Source: DATCKG01 sp036562385 (GTDB lineage Bacteria; Bacillota; Sulfobacillia; Symbiobacteriales; Symbiobacteriaceae). Taken from it: a stretch of 64,000 nucleotides of DNA. Location of the stretch: positions 1 through 64,000 of the forward strand of contig DATCKG010000054.1 in the NCBI GenBank assembly GCA_036562385.1, read 5' to 3'. The translations under genes and the position numbers were made by a program. Each line of letters begins with the position of its first letter. Position 1 is the stretch's first letter. Below are positions 1-9,524 of the stretch, in pieces. Below the pieces are notes generated by a model. The model saw only the letters and a program-made list of their open reading frames with translations, did not search any database and had not been told where the DNA came from.

Positions 1-851
1 TCGGTCGCCACCTGGAGGCTGCGCTTGGCCGAACCGGTGCAGCCGGCCCCCAGCTTCCAGCGGCCGATGTTCAGGATGTTGAAGGCGATCACATGGCCCC
101 GGCCCACTTCGCCCAGCAGGTTCTCCACCGGCACCCGGGCATCCTCCAGGATCAGGGAACAGGTGGAAGAGGCGTGCAGGCCCAGCTTGTTCTCCTCTGG
201 CCCCACGGACACCCCCGGGAAGTTCCGCTCCACGATGAAGGCCGAGAACTTCTCACCGTCCACCTTGGCGTAGACCACGAAGACGTCGGCAAAACCGGAG
301 TTGGTGATCCACTGCTTCGTGCCGTTGAGGATCCAGTACTTGCCGTCCTCGCTGAGCCGGGCGGTGGTGCGGGCGCCCAGGGCGTCGGAACCGGAGCCGG
401 GCTCGGTCAGGGCGTAAGCCGCAATCCACTCGCCGGTGGCCAGCTTGGGCAGGTACTTCGCCTTCTGCTCCGGGGTGCCGAAGTAGACGATGGGCAGGGT
501 TCCGATCCCGGTGTGGCCGCCCAAGGTGACGCTGAAGGGGCCAGCCAGGGAAAGCTGCTCCCCCACCACGGTGGCGGTGATCTTGTCCAGCCCCAGGCCC
601 CCGTACTGCTCGGGCACCTCCAGCCCCAGAAGCCCCAGTTCCCCTGCCTCCCGCAGAAGCGGGCGGGACTTGCCGGGCTTATCCTTCTCGATCTCCGGGA
701 GCATGCCCCGCACCTTCTCCGCATAGCTGCGGGCGGTCTCGGCGATCATCCGCTGCTCCTGGGTGATCTCCTCCGGCATGAAGACATCCTCGGGACGCTG
801 CGCCTGCAGCAGGAAGGAACCGCCCTTGATCTTCGCCCTGGTCTCCGCCAT
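1..851 (-). CDS. fadE: Acyl-CoA dehydrogenase, FadE-like (3' end outside window)
   Basis: Flavin-dependent acyl-CoA dehydrogenase, which would catalyse the first step of beta-oxidation and pass electrons to the EtfAB flavoprotein encoded upstream. About 283 residues are present of a usual 380 or more; the C-terminal helical domain runs off the window. Visible marks are the FAD-site segment YALTEPGSGSDA and the following QWITNSGFADVFVV strand. It is the last visible gene of a fadR-etfB-etfA-fadN-fadA-fadE run and begins 14 bases after fadA stops. Two in-frame ATGs exist, at 857 and 851. The GGAGG within fadA's stop region is about 9 bases from 851 but only 3-4 from 857, so 851 is preferred. 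The family is certain; chain-length preference cannot be read. Confidence 0.9.
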   Translation of the reverse strand, partial: MAETRAKIKGGSFLLQAQRPEDVFMPEEITQEQRMIAETARSYAEKVRGMLPEIEKDKPGKSRPLLREAGELGLLGLEVPEQYGGLGLDKITATVVGEQLSLAGPFSVTLGGHTGIGTLPIVYFGTPEQKAKYLPKLATGEWIAAYALTEPGSGSDALGARTTARLSEDGKYWILNGTKQWITNSGFADVFVVYAKVDGEKFSAFIVERNFPGVSVGPEENKLGLHASSTCSLILEDARVPVENLLGEVGRGHVIAFNILNIGRWKLGAGCTGSAKRSLQVAT

Positions 852-865
852 CCTCATGCCCCTCC

Positions 866-2053
866 TCAGTGCACGAACTCCAGTACCCCGGCCGCGCCCA
901 TGCCGCCGCCCACGCACATGGTCACCAGACCGTACTTCGCCTTCCGGCGCAGCCCCTCATGGATGATGCTCACCGTCAGCCGGGCCCCCGTGGCGCCCAG
1001 CGGATGGCCCAGGGCGATGGCGCCGCCGTTGACGTTCACCTTCTCCAGGTCCATCTCCAGCATCCGGATCACCGCCAGGGCCTGAGAGGCGAACGCCTCA
1101 TTCAGTTCGATCAGGTCGATCTGATCCAGGGTCAGTCCGGCGATCTTCAGGGCCTTGGGCACCGCGGCCACCGGACCGATGCCCATCACATCCGGATCGA
1201 CACCGCCCACCGCAAAGGAGCGGAACACCGCCAGCGGTTTGACCCCCATCTCCGCGGCTTTCTCCGCGCTCATGAGCACCACGGCCGCCGCTCCGTCGGT
1301 GGTCTGGCTGGAATTGCCGGCGGTCACGTTGCCGTTCCGGGCAAAGGCCGGCTTGAGTTTGGCCAGGGCCTCCATGCTGGTATCCCGCCGGACCCCCTCG
1401 TCGGTGTCGAAGATGAACTCCCTGGTCACGGCCTGATTGCCCTCATAGGCGGTTTGCCTCACCTTGATCGGAACGATCTCGTCCTTGAACTTGCCCGCAT
1501 CGATCGCGGCTGCCGCCCGCCGGTGGGAACGGAGCGCAAAGGCGTCGCAGTCCTCACGGGAGACATTGAATCGGGCGCAGACATTCTCCGCCGTATGGCC
1601 CATGGCCATGTACAGCTGCGGATAGGTGGCCGTTATCTCCGGATGCGGCCGGGGGGTGAAACCGCCCATGGGCACGCGGCTCATGGACTCCACGCCCCCG
1701 GCCACCACGATGTCGGCGCAGCCGGACTGGATAAAGTGCGCGCCGATGGCAATGGCATTCAGCCCGCTGGAGCAGAACCGGTTGATGGTAAAGCCTGGCA
1801 CCGTCGGGGGCAGGCCGGCCCGGATGGCCGCGACCCGGCCGATGTTCATCCCCTGCTCCCCCTCGGGGAAGGCACAGCCCAGCACCACGTCTTCCACGCT
1901 GGTGGGATCCAGCCCCGGCACCCGTCGGATCGCCTCCCGGATCACGGTGGCCGCCAGATCCTCGGGTCGCACGCTCCGCAGGGACCCCCTGGGGGCCTTG
2001 CCCAGCGCCGTCCGGGCGCCGCTCACGATGACCGCTTCGCGCACCTTGGCCAC
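866..2053 (-). CDS. fadA: Acetyl-CoA acyltransferase (3-ketoacyl-CoA thiolase)
   Basis: Thiolase of 395 residues, full length for the family. It would cleave 3-ketoacyl-CoA to acetyl-CoA and a shortened acyl-CoA, the last step of beta-oxidation. The nucleophilic cysteine is Cys94 in NRFCSSGLNA, the catalytic histidine is His350 in GHPLGATGAR, and the second cysteine is Cys380 in CVGGGMGAAG. It starts 3 bases after the fadN stop and is followed closely by fadE. The order fadN-fadA-fadE is that of the Bacillus subtilis operon, which supports a degradative rather than biosynthetic thiolase. Confidence 0.95.
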   Translation of the reverse strand: MAKVREAVIVSGARTALGKAPRGSLRSVRPEDLAATVIREAIRRVPGLDPTSVEDVVLGCAFPEGEQGMNIGRVAAIRAGLPPTVPGFTINRFCSSGLNAIAIGAHFIQSGCADIVVAGGVESMSRVPMGGFTPRPHPEITATYPQLYMAMGHTAENVCARFNVSREDCDAFALRSHRRAAAAIDAGKFKDEIVPIKVRQTAYEGNQAVTREFIFDTDEGVRRDTSMEALAKLKPAFARNGNVTAGNSSQTTDGAAAVVLMSAEKAAEMGVKPLAVFRSFAVGGVDPDVMGIGPVAAVPKALKIAGLTLDQIDLIELNEAFASQALAVIRMLEMDLEKVNVNGGAIALGHPLGATGARLTVSIIHEGLRRKAKYGLVTMCVGGGMGAAGVLEFVH

Positions 2054-2056
2054 CTC

Positions 2057-4447
2057 CTAGTTCCGAAGGGGTTTGCCGGTTTTCAGAATGTACTGCATCC
2101 GCTCCTGGCTCCGTTTCTCGCCGCAGAGGCTCAGGAACGCCTCCCGTTCCAGATCCAGCAGGTACTGCTCCGAGACATAGGTCTTGCCCGGCACGTCACC
2201 ACCGGTCAGGACATAGGCGAGCTTCCGGGCGATGACGCCGTCGTACTCGGTGGCGTAGCCGCCCTGCTGCATGCCGTAGATGGCCATCTCCAGCACTGCC
2301 CGGCCCTCGGGGCCCACCACCGGAATGCTCACCGGCACCGGCGGCCGGTAGCCCTGATGGTACAGCTCCAGGACAGCCTTCTTTGCCTCATACAGCAGGT
2401 GGTCCTGATTCACCACGATCCGGTCGGTGCGGCGCAGGTAGCCCAGCCCCCGGGCCTCGGGTCCGCTGGTGGAGACCTTGGCCAGGGCGATGGTCTCGAA
2501 GACCTTGTTGACCAGCGGCTGCAGGTCGATGCTTACCCCACTGGCCAGCGGCACCGTGGCACCCAGGCCGCCGCCCGCGACGGGCAGTCCCTCCAGGGCC
2601 CGGATCAGCATCTCCTTGTTGCCGCCGCCGCCGGGAATCAGGCCGGCGCCCACTTCCACCAGGCCCATGTAGGTCTCCGCGGCTGCCACCACCCGGTCGG
2701 CTGCGGCCACAATCTCGTAGCCACCGCCCAGGGTCATGCCGTAGGGCGCCGCCACCACCGGCCGCGGTGCGTACTTCAGGCTCATCGCGGCGTCCTGGAA
2801 CTGCCGGAGGATCAGGTCAATTTCGTCCCACTCTTCCTCCTGGGCCTCCATGAGAATCATCATCAGGTTGGCGCCGACGCAGAAGTTGGGGGTCTGCGCG
2901 CCGATCACCAGGCCCGTCCACCGGCCGGAATGCAGTTCCTCCGCGGCCTGCCGCATCATGTACACCACGTCCGGCCCGATGGCCGCCTTGGGGGAGTGCA
3001 TCTCCAAGAGCAGGACGCCGTCGCCCATCTCCATCAGGGTGGCGCCCTTCCGCTCCTTTACGATCCGGCCCTGCTCCCGCAGCCGGGGGATGCGGATCAC
3101 CCGCTCATCCGCCGGCACGCCTTGCAGCCCGCCGCGGTAGAAGCCGCCCCTTGCAGCCGCTTCCTCCACCCAGGCGGGCACCTGGGCGCCCTCCGCCTTC
3201 ATCCGGGCCACGGACTCGGCGACGCCGATGGCATCCCACACCTCGAAGGGGCCAAGTTCCCAGTTGTAGCCCCACTTCATGGCATTGTCGATGCTGACCG
3301 GATCGTCGGCGATCTCGCCCACCTTGGCCGCGCTGTAAAGCAGCGTCGCCTTCAGCACCTCCCAGATGAACCGGCCGCCCTTGTCCTGGGCATAGGCCAG
3401 CGTCCGGAGGCGCTCCCGCAGATCCGGCTGCGCCTTGGCCGCCTCCAGGGAGGGGAAGGTCGGCTTCCTACGGGGCCGGTACTCCAGGGTGGCCAGATCC
3501 AGTGTCAGGATCTGGTCCCCTTCCTTCTTGAAGAAGCCCTGCTGGCTCTTCTGCCCGAGCCAACCCCGGCGCACCATCTCCCGCACCGGCTCGGGCACCG
3601 TAAAGGCCGCCGCCTCCGTGGGGTCGGCGATGCTCGCGCGGCAGTTGTCCGCCACGTGAACCAGGGTGTCCAGCCCCACCACGTCCAGCGTCCGGAAGGT
3701 GGCGGACTTGGGCCGGCCGATCACCGGGCCGGTCAGCGCCTCCACCTCATCGATGTCCAGCCCCAGCCGCTCCATCGCCTGCAGGGTGACCATCAGCCCG
3801 TAGACGCCGATGCGGTTGGCGATGAAGTTGGGGGCGTCCTTGGCGATCACCACGCCCTTGCCCAGCACCTGCTCGCCGAAGGCCTGCATGTGCCGGACGA
3901 CCTCCGGATCGGTGTCCGCGGTGGGCACCAGTTCCAGCAGCTTCATGTACCGGGGCGGGTTGAAGAAGTGGACCCCCAGGAAGTGCCGCCGAAACTCCAG
4001 GGGCAACCCCGCGGCGATTTCCGCGATGGAGATGCCGGAGGTGTTGGAGGCCACCACCGTTCCGGGCTGCCAGTATTCAGCCACCCGCCGCCAGAGGGAC
4101 TGCTTGACGGCCTTGTCCTCCACCACCGCCTCGATGATGAAGTCCACTTCCGCCAGCCGGGGCAAATCGTCTTCCAGATTTCCGGGGGTGATGAGTTCCA
4201 GGACCTCCCGGCTGTAAAGGGGGGAAGGCTTCAGCGTGGTCAGCCGGTCCAGGGCGCCGCGGGCCAGCCGGTTCCGAACGGCTTTGGACTCCAGGGTCAG
4301 CCCCTTGCGCTCCTCCTCAGGGGTCAGTTCCCTGGGGACGATGTCCAGCAGCAGGCAGGGAATGCCGACGTTGGCCAGATGGGCTACGATCTGGGAGCCC
4401 ATGACGCCGGCTCCCAGCACCGCCGCCCTGCGGATCGCCTTGGGCAT
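2057..4447 (-). CDS. fadN: 3-hydroxyacyl-CoA dehydrogenase/enoyl-CoA hydratase fusion, FadN type
   Basis: Large bifunctional beta-oxidation enzyme of 796 residues, close to the 789 of Bacillus FadN. The N-terminal NAD-binding fold shows GAGVMG at residues 12-17, and the dehydrogenase active-site region contains HFLGVHFFNPPRYMKLLELV. The C-terminal third is a crotonase domain with NFCVGANL, GMTLGGGYEIV and VEVGAGLIPGGGG, carrying the expected oxyanion glycines and catalytic glutamate. The domain order (dehydrogenase first, hydratase last) is opposite to E. coli FadB and typical of FadN. It sits between etfA (50-base gap) and fadA (3-base gap), so it is almost certainly co-transcribed with them. 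Confidence 0.95.
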   Translation of the reverse strand: MPKAIRRAAVLGAGVMGSQIVAHLANVGIPCLLLDIVPRELTPEEERKGLTLESKAVRNRLARGALDRLTTLKPSPLYSREVLELITPGNLEDDLPRLAEVDFIIEAVVEDKAVKQSLWRRVAEYWQPGTVVASNTSGISIAEIAAGLPLEFRRHFLGVHFFNPPRYMKLLELVPTADTDPEVVRHMQAFGEQVLGKGVVIAKDAPNFIANRIGVYGLMVTLQAMERLGLDIDEVEALTGPVIGRPKSATFRTLDVVGLDTLVHVADNCRASIADPTEAAAFTVPEPVREMVRRGWLGQKSQQGFFKKEGDQILTLDLATLEYRPRRKPTFPSLEAAKAQPDLRERLRTLAYAQDKGGRFIWEVLKATLLYSAAKVGEIADDPVSIDNAMKWGYNWELGPFEVWDAIGVAESVARMKAEGAQVPAWVEEAAARGGFYRGGLQGVPADERVIRIPRLREQGRIVKERKGATLMEMGDGVLLLEMHSPKAAIGPDVVYMMRQAAEELHSGRWTGLVIGAQTPNFCVGANLMMILMEAQEEEWDEIDLILRQFQDAAMSLKYAPRPVVAAPYGMTLGGGYEIVAAADRVVAAAETYMGLVEVGAGLIPGGGGNKEMLIRALEGLPVAGGGLGATVPLASGVSIDLQPLVNKVFETIALAKVSTSGPEARGLGYLRRTDRIVVNQDHLLYEAKKAVLELYHQGYRPPVPVSIPVVGPEGRAVLEMAIYGMQQGGYATEYDGVIARKLAYVLTGGDVPGKTYVSEQYLLDLEREAFLSLCGEKRSQERMQYILKTGKPLRN

Positions 4448-4497
4448 GCATCTTTGCCTCCTTTACCAACCAGCTCTTCGGCCTGTCACCCCGGTGC

Positions 4498-5472
4498 CTA
4501 CCCCTGGGCCAGCAGCGCCTTGAATTCCTGGGTAAGCAGCGGCACCACCTCGAAGAGGTCGCCCACGATGCCGTAGTCGCACACCTTGAAGATGGGCGCC
4601 TCGGGATCCTTGTTGATGGCCACGATCACCTTGGAGCCGCTCATGCCCGCCAGGTGCTGAATGGCGCCGGAAATGCCGCAGGCGATGTACAGGTCCGGCG
4701 TCACCGTCTTGCCGGTCTGGCCCACCTGCAGGGCGTAATCGGCATACCCGGCGTCGCAGGCCGCCCGGGAGGCCCCCACCGCGGCCCCCAGCACCTCGGC
4801 CAGTTCCCGCAGCGGCTTGAAGCCCTCGGCGCTCCGCACGCCCCGGCCGCCGGAGACGACAATCTTGGCCGAGGTAAGGTCCACACCGCCGGTGGCTTGA
4901 CGGACCACTTCCTTGACCACCGTCCGGAGGTCCGCCGCCGGCACCTCCACCTCCGTGACGTCACCGGTGCGGCCGGCTTCCTCCTCCAGGGCTGCGATGT
5001 TGTTGGGCCGGATGGTGGCGACAATCAGGCCCTTGCGAACCACCTTGGTTTCAAAGGCCTTGCCGGCGTAGATCGGGCGGGTGAAGACCACCTGGCCCCC
5101 GTCCACCTGCAGGTTGATCGCATCCGATACCATCCCGGCGTTGTTGCGCATGGCCAGCCGCGGGGCCAGATCCCGGCCGATCCCCGTGTGGCCGGTCAGC
5201 ACCACATCCGGCGCCTGATCCCGGATCACCGACTGCAGGGCGGAAAGCCACCCGTCGGGCGTGTACTGCTTCAGGTGCTCCCCCTTGAGCACCAGCACCC
5301 GGTCCGCCCCCCTGCGGATCAGTTCGGGAGCAAAGGAAGCCTCCTGGCCCACCAGCACCGCGGTCACCGTGCCGCCTTCAGCAATACGCCGGCCCGCGGC
5401 AATGCATTCGAAGGAAACCGGCCGGAGCGCGCCGTTGCGTACCTCCGCCACCACCAGAACATTCCGAGCCAT
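4498..5472 (-). CDS. etfA: Electron transfer flavoprotein alpha subunit
   Basis: EtfA of 324 residues, the normal length. The C-terminal FAD-binding domain is clear: LYIACGISGAIQHLAGM followed by VIVAINKDPEAPIF and the terminal YGIVGDLFEVVPLLTQEF. With EtfB it would accept electrons from acyl-CoA dehydrogenases such as the FadE encoded three genes downstream. It starts 14 bases after etfB ends, behind a purine-rich Shine-Dalgarno sequence. Nothing in the sequence suggests the extra residues of bifurcating Etf complexes, although that cannot be excluded without alignment. Confidence 0.95.
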   Translation of the reverse strand: MARNVLVVAEVRNGALRPVSFECIAAGRRIAEGGTVTAVLVGQEASFAPELIRRGADRVLVLKGEHLKQYTPDGWLSALQSVIRDQAPDVVLTGHTGIGRDLAPRLAMRNNAGMVSDAINLQVDGGQVVFTRPIYAGKAFETKVVRKGLIVATIRPNNIAALEEEAGRTGDVTEVEVPAADLRTVVKEVVRQATGGVDLTSAKIVVSGGRGVRSAEGFKPLRELAEVLGAAVGASRAACDAGYADYALQVGQTGKTVTPDLYIACGISGAIQHLAGMSGSKVIVAINKDPEAPIFKVCDYGIVGDLFEVVPLLTQEFKALLAQG

Positions 5473-5486
5473 CTCGCACCGCCCCC

Positions 5487-6242
5487 TTAGATCACCTTGG
5501 CTTCGCTGCGCAGCAGCTGCACAAGCCGTTTGGCCTGTTCGGCCGGTGTCCCCGCGATCAGGGTGTTGCGCCGGTTTTGTTCCGTCTGGTAGACCGAGGT
5601 CACCTCGGTAAGCGGCTCGGTGTCCACCCCCAGTTCCGCGGCAGTCACCCGGGCGATCTTCTTCCGCTTGGCCTTCATGATTCCAGGCACCGACGGATAC
5701 CGGGGCTCGTTGAGGCCCTGCTGTGCGGTCACCAGGGCAGGCAGCGGCACCTCCACCACCTCGGTGTCCCCCTCGGCATCCCGGTGCACCGTGGCCTTGT
5801 TGTCCGCCACCGACAGCTTCAGGGCTGCCGCCACGTGGGGCAGGTTCAGCAGTTCGGCAAAGCGCAGCGCGGTCTGGCCCGCACCGGTGTCCACCGAGAC
5901 GTTGCCCGCCAGCACCAGGTCGAAGTGCTTGTCCCGGGCCCAGGCCGCCAGAAGCCGGGCCACCACCACTTCATCGGCCCCCTCCGGCCGCTCGATCAGG
6001 ACAGCCTCGTCCGCCCCCATGGCCAGGGCGCGCCGCAGGGCCTCCTCCACCCGGTCATCCCCCACCGAGACCACGGTGACGGTGCCCCCCACTGCTTCCT
6101 TGAGCTTCAGCCCTTCCTCCACCGCGTACTCGTCGTAGGGGTTGATCACGAGGGTGACGTCGTCGTCCAGGATCCGGCCGTCCTTGACGGTCACCTTCGC
6201 CTCGGTGTCAAAGGTCTGCTTAAGCAGCACCAGAATCTCCAT
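5487..6242 (-). CDS. etfB: Electron transfer flavoprotein beta subunit
   Basis: EtfB of 251 residues, normal for the family, with the N-terminal MEILVLLKQTFDTEAKV and the central NVSVDTGAGQTALRFAE segment that forms the AMP/FAD-binding surface. It pairs with the next gene, etfA. Its start lies inside the 3' end of the fadR gene (23-base overlap), so regulator and flavoprotein are probably translationally coupled. The same fadR/etfB/etfA association occurs in the lcfA-fadR-fadB-etfB-etfA operon of B. subtilis, supporting a role in fatty acid oxidation. Confidence 0.95.
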   Translation of the reverse strand: MEILVLLKQTFDTEAKVTVKDGRILDDDVTLVINPYDEYAVEEGLKLKEAVGGTVTVVSVGDDRVEEALRRALAMGADEAVLIERPEGADEVVVARLLAAWARDKHFDLVLAGNVSVDTGAGQTALRFAELLNLPHVAAALKLSVADNKATVHRDAEGDTEVVEVPLPALVTAQQGLNEPRYPSVPGIMKAKRKKIARVTAAELGVDTEPLTEVTSVYQTEQNRRNTLIAGTPAEQAKRLVQLLRSEAKVI

Positions 6243-6849
6243 TCGCTCCCACTCCCCCCTGGTTTCCGCCGCATGCGCCGCGGGTGATCAGTTCAAAGGT
6301 GGGTTCCGCCATCGCCACGAGGTCGAATTTGAAGCCCGACAGGACCCAGGCCGTCACCGTTTGATCCAGTGTGCCGTAGATCATGTTCCGGATCTGGCGG
6401 GCATCGACGCACCGGCGGATGTAGCCGGTGGCCTGGCCCTCGGCGATGATCTCGTCGATCACCTGGAAGTACGCCTTCATCACCTCGCTGATCTGCCGCT
6501 GGACCCGGAAGTCCGCCTGCCGCATCTCGATCTGGGTCACCACCGCCAGATCCTGTCTGGCGGCCAGCGATCGCAGGTGGTGTCCGATGAACCGGCGGAG
6601 CTTTTCCTCCGGGTTCGGCGCATCTGACAAGCTCCTGCGGGCGTTCTCCACCAGCCGGCCGAGCCGGTTGCGGAACAGGCTGAGCAGCAGGTCAGGCTTG
6701 TCCCGGAAATACAGGTAGACGGTGCCGGCGGCCACGCCGGCCTCGGCTGCGATGTGGGCAATCCGGGCCCGGTGATACCCCTCCCGGGCAATCACCTTTT
6801 GGGCCGCATCCAGGATCGCCTCGTACTTGTCGCCGCTTCTGACCGCCAA
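6220..6849 (-). CDS. fadR: TetR-family regulator, FadR type
   Basis: TetR repressor of 209 residues. The N-terminal helix-turn-helix reads IAHIAAEAGVAAGTVYLYF, nearly the sequence expected for Bacillus FadR (YsiA); the rest is the helical ligand and dimerisation domain, for which long-chain acyl-CoA is the expected inducer by homology. The start is set at TTG 6849, preceded by AGGGGGTG at 8 bases. An in-frame ATG at 6906 would lie inside the operator palindrome and has no Shine-Dalgarno, so it is rejected. The gene heads the etfBA-fadNAE operon and overlaps etfB by 23 bases. Regulation of its own operon is inferred from the FadR-like box just upstream. Confidence 0.85.
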   Translation of the reverse strand: MAVRSGDKYEAILDAAQKVIAREGYHRARIAHIAAEAGVAAGTVYLYFRDKPDLLLSLFRNRLGRLVENARRSLSDAPNPEEKLRRFIGHHLRSLAARQDLAVVTQIEMRQADFRVQRQISEVMKAYFQVIDEIIAEGQATGYIRRCVDARQIRNMIYGTLDQTVTAWVLSGFKFDLVAMAEPTFELITRGACGGNQGGVGANGDSGAA

Positions 6850-6885
6850 CCTCAGCCCACCCCCTCTTGCTGCACGCCCTGTGCC

Positions 6886-6907
6886 GGTGAATGAACGTCC
6901 ATTCACC
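6886..6907. promoter_or_regulatory. Probable FadR operator palindrome
   Basis: Perfect inverted repeat with 8-bp arms, GGTGAATG and CATTCACC, around a 6-bp centre AACGTC. The inner 18 bp match the published Bacillus FadR consensus TGAATGAMTANTCATTCA at 15 of 18 positions. It lies 37-58 bases upstream of the fadR start, between any promoter and the ribosome binding site, the usual place for a repressor site. No convincing -35/-10 pair could be assigned next to it. Confidence 0.75.
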
Positions 6908-7087
6908 GCTTTTCTCTATTCGCACTTCTGTCCAAATTGTCCTTCTGTTCGCTCAAAAGCCAGGAAGTTATTGTCGTCACGAACCCTCTTCGCCGCCCGT
7001 AACAGTTCTCACGAGCTTGGCCGTCAACAAGCGAAGCACCGTCGGGGTCCTCTGCACCCTCGCTGCCCAGTGGCGCAAATCAAACAG

Positions 7088-7107
7088 GCCCCGGCTGTTT
7101 TCGGGGC
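7088..7107. other. Short GC hairpin upstream of synthetase 1
   Basis: Arms GCCCCG and CGGGGC separated by GCTGTTTT. There is no U-run after it in either direction, so it is not a clear terminator. Its position about 90 bases before the synthetase start makes a leader structure possible; function unknown. Confidence 0.35.
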
Positions 7108-7134
7108 AGTGTAACAGAAGAGTGTGACAGTTCA

Positions 7135-7194
7135 GAGGACGGCGGCAGGGCGCGCCGAAATCCCTGTGCCAAACATCGTGAGGGGTGAGCAGGG
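7135..7194 (+). promoter_or_regulatory. Conserved leader of acyl-CoA synthetase 1
   Basis: First of four related leaders. GAGGA begins exactly 60 bases before the ATG; then come CGAAATCCC, a GCCAAAC block and the GAGGGGTGAGC ribosome binding site. The same order of blocks recurs at 9465, 11241 and 13015. Whether it is DNA-binding site, promoter or RNA element is not known. Confidence 0.5.
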
Positions 7195-8829
<1,635 letters not shown>

Positions 8830-8913
8830 AGGGCCGCCCGCTGCACGCCCGCCATGGGCTCCGGTATCGGGGACCAAACCCATGGATTGGCATATCAATG
8901 GAGAGAAAAGGTT

Positions 8914-9399
8914 TTGAAACCCGAGGTGCTCGGTTTGGTAGCGGATACGCGCATGAGCGTGCCCCTTCGGAAGCTGCGGCGGTTCATGATGGAAGGGCTG
9001 CCGGTGGCGGCTGTTGCCCACAGCTACCACGTGGAGGCCCTCAGCGATCCGAAAGTGGGCAAAGACCCGGCGTTTCAGCGGTTCAGCCTGGTGGAACTGA
9101 ACGAACTCCATCACCAGGTGGCGGCCCTGGGCGCCCTGCTCCGGCTGCAGATGGGCGACCCCTCCGCCATGGCCAGCCTGGGCGCCAACCTGCTGGGATT
9201 CCTGCAGAACCGGGGCCTGGGGATGTATCTGATCGAACAGGTACCGGCCTCCGTCCGCCAGGATCCCCGGGTCCAGCGGATGCTGGTGCTGACCCAGCGG
9301 TCCAACCAGCAGATCGCCCGCCACTGGCCGCTGCTGATGCGGGTGGTGACGGCCTCCGGAGCCTCTGCACCGGGCCCCATGCAGGTGGCCTGTCCATAA
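8914..9399 (+). CDS. Orphan 161-aa protein of unknown function
   Basis: Not recognised. The frame shows strong GC-rich coding bias and ends just before a terminator. Translation is set to start at TTG 8914 behind GGAGAG; the upstream ATG 8854 lacks any Shine-Dalgarno and lies in an inverted repeat (CCATGGG at 8852-8858, CCCATGG at 8879-8885). The protein is mostly helical in character, with a leucine-rich centre (LNELHHQVAALGALLRLQMG) and a basic N-terminus containing PLRKLRRFMMEG. No membrane segment, metal motif or known fold was recognised. It lies 84 bases after synthetase 1, with no U-tract between, suggesting a role tied to that enzyme, but this is inference only. Confidence 0.65.
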   Translation: MKPEVLGLVADTRMSVPLRKLRRFMMEGLPVAAVAHSYHVEALSDPKVGKDPAFQRFSLVELNELHHQVAALGALLRLQMGDPSAMASLGANLLGFLQNRGLGMYLIEQVPASVRQDPRVQRMLVLTQRSNQQIARHWPLLMRVVTASGASAPGPMQVACP

Positions 9400-9410
9400 C
9401 ACCCCCACTG

Positions 9411-9437
9411 GGCCCCGGACGTTGTCCGGGGCCTTTG
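9411..9437 (+). terminator. Terminator after synthetase 1/orphan unit
   Basis: Stem GGCCCCGGAC / GTCCGGGGCC with a GTT loop, followed by TTTGTGATTTG. It ends the synthetase 1-orphan transcript and is close in sequence to the terminator at 11185. Confidence 0.8.
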
Positions 9438-9464
9438 TGATTTGACACATGATTCCGAAAAGAG

Positions 9465-9524
9465 GAGGAAATGACTATTCACTGCCGAATCAGATCCTTC
9501 ACAATCAGTGGGGGTGAGTCGCGA
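9465..9524 (+). promoter_or_regulatory. Conserved leader of acyl-CoA synthetase 2, with a partial FadR-like site
   Basis: GAGGA at 60 bases before the ATG, then CGAATCAGATCC, TTCACAATCAGTG and the GGGGGTGAG ribosome binding site, in register with the three other leaders. At 9470-9483 it contains AATGACTATTCACT, which matches 13 of 14 core positions of the FadR consensus. An alternative in-frame ATG (9471) follows GAGGAGG here and would add 18 residues. Confidence 0.5.

Larger units (their letters stand above)
6850..7194. other. Divergent intergenic region between fadR and the synthetase array
   Basis: 345 bases between divergent genes. It contains the FadR-like palindrome (6886-6907), a GC hairpin with GCCCCG/CGGGGC arms (7088-7107), a direct repeat AGTGTAACAG / AGTGTGACAG (7108-7117 and 7121-7130) and the 60-nt leader shared with the other synthetase genes (from 7135). 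No T-box or tRNA-like signature was seen, and no open frame with a Shine-Dalgarno sequence. Confidence 0.6.

Noticed and set aside
93..4576. Very long plus-strand open frames opposite fadE, fadA and fadN
   Set aside because: High GC makes stop codons rare in antisense frames; the minus-strand products are clear enzymes with motifs, and the plus frames lack Shine-Dalgarno sites and known domains.
6850..6906. Longer FadR start at ATG 6906
   Set aside because: The ATG is part of the operator palindrome and has no ribosome binding site; TTG 6849 has one at good spacing and matches homologues.
6960..7190. T-box or riboswitch upstream of synthetase 1
   Set aside because: No T-box UGGNACCGCG block, no specifier loop and no terminator/antiterminator pair could be found.
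9471..9524. 18-residue N-terminal extension of synthetase 2
   Set aside because: Although GAGGAGG precedes ATG 9471, the other three copies start at MTMRYPLT and the extension is not similar to anything; kept only as an alternative.
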